Source of the DNA: Thermoplasmata archaeon
GTDB lineage: Archaea > Thermoplasmatota > Thermoplasmata > Thermoplasmatales > Thermoplasmataceae
Length of the DNA: 6,493 bases
Assembly (NCBI GenBank): GCA_021850745.1
Contig: JAJZKX010000110.1
Span: 1-6,493 of the forward strand
Reading direction: 5' to 3'
This document shows positions 1 to 5,808 of this stretch, piece by piece. The notes beneath the pieces are model-generated. The model had not been told where the DNA came from. It worked only from the letters and a program-made list of their open reading frames with translations, and ran no database searches. Numbering within the stretch: the first letter of the stretch is position 1; each line of letters opens with the position of its first letter. The position numbers were made by a program, and so were the translations under genes.

Positions 1-131
1 TATTCCGCATTACTAAGGTTTAGGGGGGCACCAACATACTGGTGGTAAATAGTACCCAGTTTTATGCCGGCCTCAAATATGGCACGCTCTCTATCAGTAC
101 AATTGAAATACTTGCTGGCGGGATCATGCAT
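1..131 (-). CDS. mptD: Dihydroneopterin aldolase, archaeal MptD type (partial, C-terminus off the left edge)
   Basis: Only the first 43 codons lie in the window. The peptide begins MHDPASKYFNCT and continues with DRERAIFEAGIKLG (residues 13-26) and then YHQYVGAP (29-36). This pattern is the N-terminal signature I know from the archaeal dihydroneopterin aldolase family (formerly DUF381, Pfam DHNA), whose characterised member is MptD of methanogens. That enzyme cleaves 7,8-dihydroneopterin to 6-hydroxymethyl-dihydropterin and glycolaldehyde in archaeal pterin cofactor synthesis, in the cytoplasm. The start is well fixed: an in-frame TAG lies four codons upstream (141-143) and no other ATG, GTG or TTG intervenes. 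A purine-rich AGGAAG lies just upstream of the ATG. It is on the same strand as the ABC exporter genes, 74 bp downstream of the permease stop, with its own possible TATA element. Family call from recall of the motif, not a search. Confidence 0.8.
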   Translation of the reverse strand, partial: MHDPASKYFNCTDRERAIFEAGIKLGTIYHQYVGAPLNLSNAE

Positions 132-151
132 GGGCTCTTCCTAATCACCCC

Positions 152-168
152 GATAAACATAAATATTT
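152..168 (-). promoter_or_regulatory. Candidate promoter of the mptD-like gene
   Basis: On the minus strand the A/T-rich stretch ATATTTATGTTTATC lies about 20-37 bp upstream of the ATG at 131. The proximal TGTTTATC (152-159) is centred about 25 bp from the start codon, the spacing expected for an archaeal TATA box of a leaderless or very short-leader transcript. The assignment rests on position and composition only. Confidence 0.3.
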
Positions 169-182
169 TGACGCCAAATGTC

Positions 183-191
183 AAGAAAAAT
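183..191 (-). terminator. Oligo-T terminator after the ABC exporter operon
   Basis: Read on the minus strand this is ATTTTTCTT, starting 15 bp after the TGA of the permease gene. Archaeal RNA polymerases often terminate at oligo-T runs without a hairpin, and none is obvious here. It sits between the permease and the promoter of the next gene, where a terminator would be expected. Confidence 0.35.
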
Positions 192-205
192 AGAATTTTG
201 TGGAA

Positions 206-979
206 TCAAATCCCCATTTTTATGCGTTGGTAAAGTTGCCTTGCTATGGCAAAGAGTATCGCGGTTATCACAGAAATGATGGCAAGGTCATATAGGGTGG
301 AAATAGTGGGGGCGTAGACCAAGGAATTTCGTACCACATCTATGACATAGGTTAGCGGATTCCCTAAAGCCATCAGTCTAACAGGGAGGGGTGTCTGGGG
401 CGTGATGGTATAGAAAATAGAACTTGCGAAATCCAGTACAAAGAAGAGAACTATGGTTATGGTGTTGTAAGCCTGCATTGTCTTGGCAAGAGTAGAAATT
501 ATCAGGAACAGTGCAGAGAAAAGTATGGTGCCAATAACCAGCGCCAACACAGTAAGTGTAATGGAAACTGCATTGAGGATAAATCCTCCCGAAACCGCTT
601 CAGAAAGCACCAGCATAACAAAGCTTCCACCAAGGGTGAAGATAATGGCGACAAACATTATTCCAAGCAGATAATCTGTTCTCTTGAATGGGCCAACCAG
701 GAGCTGTTCAAACATCCCCCATCTCCTGTCACTCCAAAGCATGCTTCCTCCAATATTGCCTGCAGTAAGGGTCTGCATGGCGACAATCCCCGGCCCAAGG
801 AAATGGGTGTACGATATGGTTTCGCCGTTGAGGCTTACTCCACTTATCAGGGTCTGGAACATGGAGCCCATTACCAGAAGGTACAGAGCTGGCAAACCAA
901 GCATGAAAACCATGGTTCCAGTATCCATGTTAACCATGATATTTCTGTAAGTAAGCCTGATTGAGGCGGGTATTCTCAT
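206..979 (-). CDS. ABC-2 type transporter permease
   Basis: A 257-residue integral membrane protein, the usual size for an ABC-2 (DrrB/NodJ-like) permease. A short cytoplasmic N-terminus is followed by about six hydrophobic segments, roughly at residues 22-42, 58-80, 104-127, 138-163, 172-193 and 228-247. Between the second and third is the family's conserved cytoplasmic stretch, SDRRWGMFEQLLVGPFKRTD (83-102), matching the DRRxGxxExLLxxP pattern that contacts the ATPase. The start codon overlaps the stop of the upstream ATPase gene by 4 bp (ATGA, 976-979), so the two are almost certainly co-transcribed and translationally coupled. The pair should form a homodimeric or 2+2 exporter in the cytoplasmic membrane. 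The substrate cannot be read from sequence; relatives export drugs, lipids, polysaccharides or unknown compounds. Confidence 0.88.
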   Translation of the reverse strand: MRIPASIRLTYRNIMVNMDTGTMVFMLGLPALYLLVMGSMFQTLISGVSLNGETISYTHFLGPGIVAMQTLTAGNIGGSMLWSDRRWGMFEQLLVGPFKRTDYLLGIMFVAIIFTLGGSFVMLVLSEAVSGGFILNAVSITLTVLALVIGTILFSALFLIISTLAKTMQAYNTITIVLFFVLDFASSIFYTITPQTPLPVRLMALGNPLTYVIDVVRNSLVYAPTISTLYDLAIISVITAILFAIARQLYQRIKMGI

Positions 980-1953
980 TGGTTGTTCACCACCTCTATA
1001 AACACATCATCAAGGGTTGCATCTCTTAGATTTATGCTTTCGATGCTCTTGATGTAGTTCCTGGCAAGCCGTAGAATTTCCTCCAGCACTTTAGTGATCC
1101 CTTTGCCCACAATTTTCAGTGTCTTGCCCTCCAGCATTACATCCTGTGCCAAACCAGAGTCGACCAATTCGCTTTTCAATTTCAAAATTTCAGGTTCCAT
1201 AATTGTATCGGGAGTTGTTATTTCCAAGGTTCTAAGGCCGCCATATTTTGACTTGAGTTCAAATGAGGTGCCCTCCACTCGTATTTTTCCGTTGGCCATG
1301 ATGGCGATCCGGTCACAAATGTAATCGGCTTCCTCAAGGAAATGGGTCGTGAAAAGGACTGTCATCCCCCCTGCGGCCCTTTTTCTGATATTGTCGAGGA
1401 TCCTCCTTCTCATTATTGGGTCCATTCCAACAGTTGGTTCATCCAGGAAAAGGACATCCATATCATGCATAAGTTCCCTTGCCACCTGGAGCTTCTTCTT
1501 CTGCCCGCCAGATAGTTCGAAGGCCCTGGTCTTCCTTACATCAGTCAGTTCAAAAAGCTCGAGGAGTTCCTCTGCCCTTGCCTTAGCTTCCTCCCTTGGC
1601 ATTTCCCAGAGCGTGGCATATACCTTGAGGTTGTTTTCAACGGTTGTGAAATCAAAGGACTCAGCCTGCTGTACTACCCCAATCCTTTTCTTGATCTGCA
1701 ACGGATGTTTCAGGGGATCATATCCTAGTACATTCACGTTGCCCGAAGTTGGATCAATAAGGGTGGTAAGAATCTTAATAGTGGTGCTTTTTCCAGCTCC
1801 GTTCTTTCCCAGAAGCCCATAAATCTCGCCCTTCCTGACGGAGAATGTTATATCGTCAACTGCATTCCTCTTTCCGTCGTACGATTTTACAAGGTTTTGT
1901 ACTTCAATGGCGCTCCCGGAAGTGGAATTCATCAACCTTAATGTGCTATTCAT
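976..1953 (-). CDS. ABC transporter ATP-binding protein (DrrA/CcmA-like exporter subunit)
   Basis: A complete 325-residue nucleotide-binding subunit that drives the adjacent ABC-2 permease. Visible motifs are Walker A GKNGAGKST (49-57), Q-loop glutamine Q95 in GVVQQ, signature LSGGQ (147-151), Walker B VLFLDE (167-172) with catalytic E172, D-loop near 176-179, and switch histidine H204 in TTHFLEEAD. The ~100 residues after 220 form a C-terminal accessory domain of the kind common in DrrA-type ATPases. The chosen start at 1953 is preceded by AGGA (1960-1963) with a 6-nt spacer. A second ATG at codon 8 (1932) lies about 24 bp downstream of TTTTATAT (1952-1959), so a leaderless start there, giving 318 residues, is possible; the conserved domain only begins near residue 16. 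First gene of a two-gene operon with the permease. Confidence 0.92.
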   Translation of the reverse strand: MNSTLRLMNSTSGSAIEVQNLVKSYDGKRNAVDDITFSVRKGEIYGLLGKNGAGKSTTIKILTTLIDPTSGNVNVLGYDPLKHPLQIKKRIGVVQQAESFDFTTVENNLKVYATLWEMPREEAKARAEELLELFELTDVRKTRAFELSGGQKKKLQVARELMHDMDVLFLDEPTVGMDPIMRRRILDNIRKRAAGGMTVLFTTHFLEEADYICDRIAIMANGKIRVEGTSFELKSKYGGLRTLEITTPDTIMEPEILKLKSELVDSGLAQDVMLEGKTLKIVGKGITKVLEEILRLARNYIKSIESINLRDATLDDVFIEVVNNQ

Positions 1954-1990
1954 ATAAAATCCTGCATAGAATGAGGAGAACTCACTCCCG

Positions 1991-1998
1991 ATAAAAAT
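1991..1998 (-). promoter_or_regulatory. Candidate TATA box of the ABC exporter operon
   Basis: On the minus strand the octamer is ATTTTTAT. It is centred 41 bp upstream of the ATPase ATG at 1953, predicting a transcript start near 1968 and a ~15-nt leader that carries the AGGA ribosome-binding element at 1960-1963. The same A/T block read on the plus strand (ATAAAAAT) is 27 bp from an ATG at 2022, which I do not favour as a real start. Confidence 0.35.
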
Positions 1999-2047
1999 GA
2001 GTATTTCGAATGTCCCATTAAATGGCGTATTTCAAAATTATAAACCA

Positions 2048-2133
2048 CAATTGCTCAATTTGCAAGGTCCAATTGCAATGTAGCGATATACTGAAATACA
2101 TCTGGATAATTAGGCTCAATTGTAATATGGCGA
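2048..2133 (+). repeat. Repeated CAATTG-containing motifs upstream of the small membrane protein gene
   Basis: CAATTG occurs at 2048-2053, 2070-2075 and 2117-2122. The last two lie in an imperfect 17-bp direct repeat of the form CAATTGnAATnTnGCGA (2070-2086 and 2117-2133), 47 bp apart, and the first two are 22 bp apart, close to two helical turns. The last copy runs across the start codon at 2127. This arrangement could be an operator, but chance in A/T-rich intergenic DNA is not excluded. Confidence 0.3.
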
Positions 2134-2369
2134 CACTAAATGAAACAAAGGCCAAACCTTCGCTCTGGAGGAGGCATTTCTGGGAAAGGTTCATGGGTTT
2201 CGGGCTCCTCGTTATAGGTGTGGCTTTTTACGTTATCTGGTCAGTCCTGTTCGGAACCTGGACAGATATAGGCCTGTATTCATTCACTATCGTACTCGTC
2301 GTTTTCGGGCTTCTGGAGCTTTGGCTCGTGCAGGAACTCATAAAGAAAGAAGACTCGGCCTCAAGTTGA
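2127..2369 (+). CDS. Small two-helix membrane protein of unknown function
   Basis: An 80-residue protein, MATLNETKAKPSLWRRHFWE at the N-terminus, that I do not recognise. It has a basic, aromatic cytoplasmic-looking N-terminal segment (to about residue 19), then two hydrophobic helices (about 22-43 and 47-70) separated by a very short turn with Thr-Asp, and a charged Lys/Glu/Asp/Ser tail. The positive-inside rule would place both ends in the cytoplasm. The reading frame stays open upstream to an ATG at 2022, but that extension reads as unstructured Cys/Asn/Ile-rich translation of repeat-bearing intergenic DNA, so I start at the ATG at 2127. GAAATACA at 2093-2100 is a weak TATA candidate about 30 bp upstream. 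The gene converges on the VirB4-like gene and their 3' ends overlap by 9 bp. Confidence 0.6.
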   Translation: MATLNETKAKPSLWRRHFWERFMGFGLLVIGVAFYVIWSVLFGTWTDIGLYSFTIVLVVFGLLELWLVQELIKKEDSASS

Positions 2370-4484
2370 TTTTTTCAGCAATTTATCTTCTTCTTCGCTT
2401 GTTATAATCCTCAAGGTCTTACAGTAAGTTCCATCTGAGACTATGCATTCTGAATAAGGGTGGCGATTTCCGCCAGCAAGGTTCTCAGGTTTTGGTATGT
2501 CGAATCCATCTATCTTCAGTACTTTCTTGTGTGATTCATTAATATTCCTATTTCTGAAAATAAAGAGCCTATTGCTGTTGTAAGCGATATTTGAAGAGTT
2601 TCGGCTGAGGAAATCGTCGGTATTCTGGGAGATATTCATTATTGAGGTCCTAAAGTGCCTGGAATGCCTGACCATTGTCCCGAGCAACTTTGCGTTTGAG
2701 GGGTTCCTTAGCATGATGTGGCTCTCATCTATTATAATGAGAACATTACTGTCCTTATTCTTTGACATTTCCCGATTAACAGTGAGCAGAAAATCACTGA
2801 CTTCCACATCACTGTCAATTTCCTCATATCTTGGTTTTATGATCTTTACTGAAGCCTCATTGGTAATCTTGTTTCCTGTTTCATCCACAGTTAAGTGTTC
2901 CTTGCCACTTTTTAGATATGATCCAATGGTGAATTCTGCGCAACTCTGGTTGAAAGACCCGCAATCATATTCATTCAGGGGGTCGAAAATAATGGCCTTA
3001 TGTGCGATTTTAAAGTCAAGGGCCCTCCTAAGAAACATCTTGGTAAAATACGATTTACCGGAGCCAGTTTCACCGATGACCAGGGAATTATATGAATTCT
3101 GGGAGAAGGGATTATACCAGACTGCATTTTCGCTTATGTCATCTATGCCGATAATTATGCCATTTGTGTCACAAGGTTCTTCTCTGTAAACCGGGAGTAA
3201 TCCTGCTATGCTTTCTGAATCCATCAGATATTTTGGCTTAGACGGAGTCAATGAGAAGTTCCTTAATTTGCGAATAATGTGTGCATTTTCCCTGGAGGTC
3301 TGGAAACCAAGCATTTCCAATGCTGTATCTACCCGTTGCATCCTCGCGTTTAGGATTGCAGGATGGTCGGAAAAGACCCTTATGGTAAAGGAAAGATCTA
3401 AAATTTGATTCCGGGATTTCTCCACTTTTCCGGCCATGATTTGAAGATCTGTGATCTGTTGCTTTAAGAACTCAGTTTCCTTAGACAACCCCCGTGTAAA
3501 CCGATACTCGGCCTTCCGTTCCGCTAGAAGCCTGTTAATGTACTTCAGTTTGTTAGCAGCCGGAATCTTCCTCAACGAAATAATTATGTCAAAAGGAAGC
3601 CTCATGCTCTCCAGAAGAGCCAGATAATAAGGGCCTGAAAAGTAATTTGCATTCTTGATTGCAATTTCAGAGACATACCGATCCGTCTTCGCAAAATTAG
3701 CAAATTGGGAAAATTCTTGTTTTAGTCTTAACCCGTCCACCCTCATACCGGATTTAGCTACTTCAAGCCGTGAGGAGACTCCTGCTGTTTTCAGCAAAAC
3801 CCTTCTCAATTCTTCTTTATTGTTGATTTCTGTTAGTCTGTGTCCTGCATTGCCTAAAAGTTGGACAAATTCATCAGCAGATTCCAATAATTTTTCTGAA
3901 GTAACTCCGGGGGCACGTCCATCTATCTTCATCGCTATTCTAATAAAAGACTGAAAGGAGATACGCTGAAGAGGGCTGAAATCACTAAGTTCCTCTTCAT
4001 GCATCGACAAAAAGTCAATACTTGATTGCACCTTGTCTAAAGCTTCTGCAACACTCTTAATAATGTCACTCTGAGAAGCTTCTCGCATCGATAGGAGATC
4101 CATTGCCGTAATACTAAAGTAAACAGATACCTCAGAGTTTACAGTAACAACCAGGTGTCCATTAAACTCATTAAATTCCGCCTCTACGGGGGTTTCCTGA
4201 TGCTTGTTCACTGTTTTACGCCAGAAATTGGCAGGAGTTTCCCCTTTCCTGGCGTATAGTATGAAGAAAATCAGAGATGCAGGCAAAATGCTTACTGAGG
4301 CAATAATGCTTAGTTTCGACGCAAGAATAGAGGCGCACAGAATGATAAGCACCACCAGCAAATCTCCAATAGGTAAACCTGCAATTGTTGGTTTGTACTG
4401 GTATACGTTAACTGGCAGGCGGTGCTTTATCAATCTAATCTCTCTCTTCTGTACTTGAGCTCCTCGTTGAGAAGTTCTTTCCAT
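2361..4484 (-). CDS. VirB4/CedB-like conjugation ATPase with a fused N-terminal PrgI/VirB3-like membrane domain
   Basis: A 707-residue ATPase expected to power pilus assembly and/or DNA transfer from the cytoplasmic face of the membrane. Residues ~22-92 resemble the PrgI/VirB3 family: LPVNVYQYKPTIAGLPIGDL (23-42), two adjoining membrane helices (about 40-56 and 58-77), and a polar ARKGETPANFWRK exit. Residues ~100-430 form a VirB4-type N-terminal domain with little visible conservation. The C-terminal RecA-like HerA/VirB4 motor shows GIDDISENAVWYNPF (446-460), Walker A GETGSGKS (471-478), FDPLNEY (500-506), Walker B VLIIIDESH (581-589) with D586/E587, and SQNTDDFLSR (619-628), which fits the conserved glutamine motif following Walker B. 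The start is uncertain. ATG at 4484 overlaps the upstream gene by 55 bp, while a TTG at 4433 forms TTGA with that gene's stop and begins MIKHRLPVNVYQ, just before the PrgI-like part. Last gene of the three-gene operon. HerA helicase proper is less likely because of the membrane helices and neighbours. Confidence 0.85.
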   Translation of the reverse strand: MERTSQRGAQVQKREIRLIKHRLPVNVYQYKPTIAGLPIGDLLVVLIILCASILASKLSIIASVSILPASLIFFILYARKGETPANFWRKTVNKHQETPVEAEFNEFNGHLVVTVNSEVSVYFSITAMDLLSMREASQSDIIKSVAEALDKVQSSIDFLSMHEEELSDFSPLQRISFQSFIRIAMKIDGRAPGVTSEKLLESADEFVQLLGNAGHRLTEINNKEELRRVLLKTAGVSSRLEVAKSGMRVDGLRLKQEFSQFANFAKTDRYVSEIAIKNANYFSGPYYLALLESMRLPFDIIISLRKIPAANKLKYINRLLAERKAEYRFTRGLSKETEFLKQQITDLQIMAGKVEKSRNQILDLSFTIRVFSDHPAILNARMQRVDTALEMLGFQTSRENAHIIRKLRNFSLTPSKPKYLMDSESIAGLLPVYREEPCDTNGIIIGIDDISENAVWYNPFSQNSYNSLVIGETGSGKSYFTKMFLRRALDFKIAHKAIIFDPLNEYDCGSFNQSCAEFTIGSYLKSGKEHLTVDETGNKITNEASVKIIKPRYEEIDSDVEVSDFLLTVNREMSKNKDSNVLIIIDESHIMLRNPSNAKLLGTMVRHSRHFRTSIMNISQNTDDFLSRNSSNIAYNSNRLFIFRNRNINESHKKVLKIDGFDIPKPENLAGGNRHPYSECIVSDGTYCKTLRIITSEEEDKLLKKST
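2370..2375 (+). terminator. Oligo-T terminator of the small membrane protein gene
   Basis: A run of six T residues begins directly after the TGA stop codon at 2367-2369. This is the usual form of an archaeal intrinsic terminator. It lies inside the 3' end of the convergent VirB4-like gene, where it encodes lysines on the other strand, so coding constraint alone could also explain it. Confidence 0.3.
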
Positions 4485-5479
4485 GGCATTTCACTCTTTG
4501 AGACATTGTTTCTTGGCACTTCATTAATGAAGTGCTTTTCCCTCAGAGGAAGCATTGCAGCATCTCGAACAGATCCTCCAATGCTCCCGCCACGGAATGG
4601 CATAGTTGCTATGTTTGCAGCTTCCAACCCCCTGCTAGCAGCACCTGACAGTGAAAGTCCTCCTAGGAAACCAAAAATCGGGGCGCTGAGAAAGCCGTTG
4701 CCTGTTGCAAGGAGATAGCCGGGAATTATTGTGGGAAGGAACAGGAATGCCAGTTGCAGCGGGACATCCCAGGCAAATATGTGCGCCAAATATAGAGAAA
4801 GCAGAACAAAGAATGGGTAAACTGACATCTCAATGATGATCTCCCAGACGATGCTTGAAAATCTCCTTCCTTTGGATGTTGAACCAAGAATTGTGGCAAA
4901 TGGCACAAGTACAATTGCGAACAGCATCAAAGCCTGTCGGATCATGAGGATTGCCAACAGGCTGGAAACAGAAACAAAATACCCAGTTAATGCAAATATC
5001 TCAATGAGGATGCCAAGGGAACCAGATTGGGTGTTTGGCACTCGGCCCAATGTGGGGTACGAAGAAAAATTCAGGAAATTATACCAGCTGAAACTTGTTG
5101 AATTAAAAATAGCACCATATAAGGACCCTACAAGTGATAACAGCCATGTAATTACAAAAACTGATACTGCACCAACTAAAACGGCTACTATCCACTTAAA
5201 GAGGAATATGTATCCGGAGCTTGGATTAGAATATAGATTGATGATAAGAGCCCCCAGGGATGCGAATAGCAATATGAGTACGCTGAATTGAAAGAAGAAT
5301 CCAGTGTAAAGACTATTCGTAAGAGAAATGAATTCCGGGTTTCCCAGGAACGTCAGCAGAAATGTATAATGCGGGTTTAAACCATAATATATGCATGCGT
5401 ACCAAAGTACTCCAATGAGCGATTTGTAAAGTTGATCTATAAATTGCAGTATTGAAAGGAGAATAGGCAGAAACTGCAT
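4430..5479 (-). CDS. Polytopic membrane protein, VirB6/TrbL/CedA-like channel candidate
   Basis: A 349-residue protein with about seven hydrophobic segments, roughly at residues 5-30, 58-82, 91-120, 154-180, 182-200, 208-232 and 240-262. A Gly/Ser/Ala-rich stretch follows (262-283), then a charged, probably cytoplasmic tail (~284-349) ending in LNEELKYRRERLD. The paired helices linked by ILMIRQALMLFAIVLVPFAT (177-196) and then TSKGRRFSS resemble the arrangement in VirB6/TrbL-type proteins, but the match is by topology and context rather than clear motif. Its gene lies between a pilin-like gene (12 bp between genes) and a VirB4-like ATPase gene, the place expected for the membrane channel of a conjugation apparatus; CedA in Sulfolobus is a comparable multi-helix protein. 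The start ATG is preceded by a GGGT element. An unrelated polytopic protein remains possible. Confidence 0.68.
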   Translation of the reverse strand: MQFLPILLSILQFIDQLYKSLIGVLWYACIYYGLNPHYTFLLTFLGNPEFISLTNSLYTGFFFQFSVLILLFASLGALIINLYSNPSSGYIFLFKWIVAVLVGAVSVFVITWLLSLVGSLYGAIFNSTSFSWYNFLNFSSYPTLGRVPNTQSGSLGILIEIFALTGYFVSVSSLLAILMIRQALMLFAIVLVPFATILGSTSKGRRFSSIVWEIIIEMSVYPFFVLLSLYLAHIFAWDVPLQLAFLFLPTIIPGYLLATGNGFLSAPIFGFLGGLSLSGAASRGLEAANIATMPFRGGSIGGSVRDAAMLPLREKHFINEVPRNNVSKSEMPWKELLNEELKYRRERLD

Positions 5480-5491
5480 TTTAACCCAGTC

Positions 5492-5779
5492 TTACCCGGT
5501 GATAAGGTATTTCACCAGCGTGTAAAGAAGCCCGCTGACCGCTACAACGTAGATGAATGTTCCAATCAAAGCATTTTTCATCCTTATCCTAGCTTCGTAA
5601 CGTCGATTTTCGTCTGCGCCGAAGAACCCCATGGCAATGGGGATCCATAGAATGGCAATGATGACAGCTGACACTGATGCTACCACTTCGTAAACCCTGT
5701 TAAGAATTCCCTGAATCTGAACTGAAACGGTCACTTGTGCACTTTGTGTAATTAAGTTAATAATTGCACTAAATTCCAT
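5492..5779 (-). CDS. Two-helix VirB2/TrbC-like or CedA1-like pilin candidate
   Basis: A 95-residue protein with an amphipathic N-terminal stretch (1-27), a first hydrophobic helix (~31-53), a short polar, net-basic loop GADENRRYEARIRMKN (54-69), and a second hydrophobic helix (~70-91) ending LVKYLITG. Two long helices joined by a short positively charged loop is the architecture of VirB2/TrbC pilins and of the archaeal CedA1 and TedC pilus proteins, and the motif RMKNALIGTFIY resembles the start of the second helix in type IV secretion pilin-like families. The N-terminus shows no clear cleavable signal peptide. It is the first gene of the operon, directly after a well-placed TATA box, the position that would give the highest expression for a structural subunit. 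An in-frame TGA at 5798-5800 fixes the ATG. Sequence similarity alone would be weak; neighbours carry much of the call. Confidence 0.65.
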   Translation of the reverse strand: MEFSAIINLITQSAQVTVSVQIQGILNRVYEVVASVSAVIIAILWIPIAMGFFGADENRRYEARIRMKNALIGTFIYVVAVSGLLYTLVKYLITG

Positions 5780-5783
5780 TAAT

Positions 5784-5788
5784 AAAAA
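5784..5788 (-). terminator. Possible oligo-T terminator of the thioesterase gene
   Basis: Five T residues on the minus strand (CTTTTTATT context) lie 20 bp after the thioesterase stop and just before the pilin ATG. If used, it would stop upstream transcripts within the promoter region of the next operon, insulating it. Alternatively it is simply part of the A/T-rich initiator region. Confidence 0.22.
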
Positions 5789-5802
5789 GAATGTAATTCA
5801 TG

Positions 5803-5808
5803 TATAAA
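5803..5808 (-). promoter_or_regulatory. TATA box of the conjugation-like operon
   Basis: The minus strand reads TTTATA, a good archaeal TATA box, centred 26-27 bp upstream of the pilin start codon at 5779. That spacing predicts a leaderless transcript beginning at or next to the ATG, as is common in Thermoplasmatales. The hexamer starts on the base right after the TAA stop of the upstream thioesterase gene. Confidence 0.55.

Noticed and set aside
42..233. 63-codon open frame on the plus strand at the left edge
   Set aside because: It runs antisense to the well-supported MptD-like start and into the 3' end of the permease gene, has no family resemblance, and its composition looks like non-coding translation.
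1349..1822. 157-codon plus-strand open frame opposite the ABC ATPase
   Set aside because: It is the antisense shadow of the Walker A to Walker B region of a clear ABC ATPase; Ser/Leu/Phe-rich low-complexity translation without a family match.
2022..2126. N-terminal extension of the small membrane protein (Cys- and Asn-rich, 35 residues), with an ATAAAAAT box 27 bp upstream
   Set aside because: The extension reads through the CAATTG repeat region, lacks any recognisable coding character, and would put a polar Cys-rich segment before a normal-looking MATLNETKAKP start. Not fully excluded.
2713..3189. 158-codon plus-strand open frame opposite the VirB4-like gene
   Set aside because: It lies wholly antisense to the conserved motor domain with all its ATPase motifs and has no recognisable features.
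2361..4484. Reading the ATPase as a HerA DNA-repair helicase
   Set aside because: HerA in archaea is soluble and encoded with NurA, Mre11 and Rad50. This protein has N-terminal membrane helices, VirB4-style flanks of the Walker motifs, and pilin- and channel-like neighbours.
4833..5291. 152-codon plus-strand open frame opposite the channel gene
   Set aside because: Antisense to a strongly hydrophobic membrane protein; the translation is a typical mirror of hydrophobic codons and no start signal supports it.
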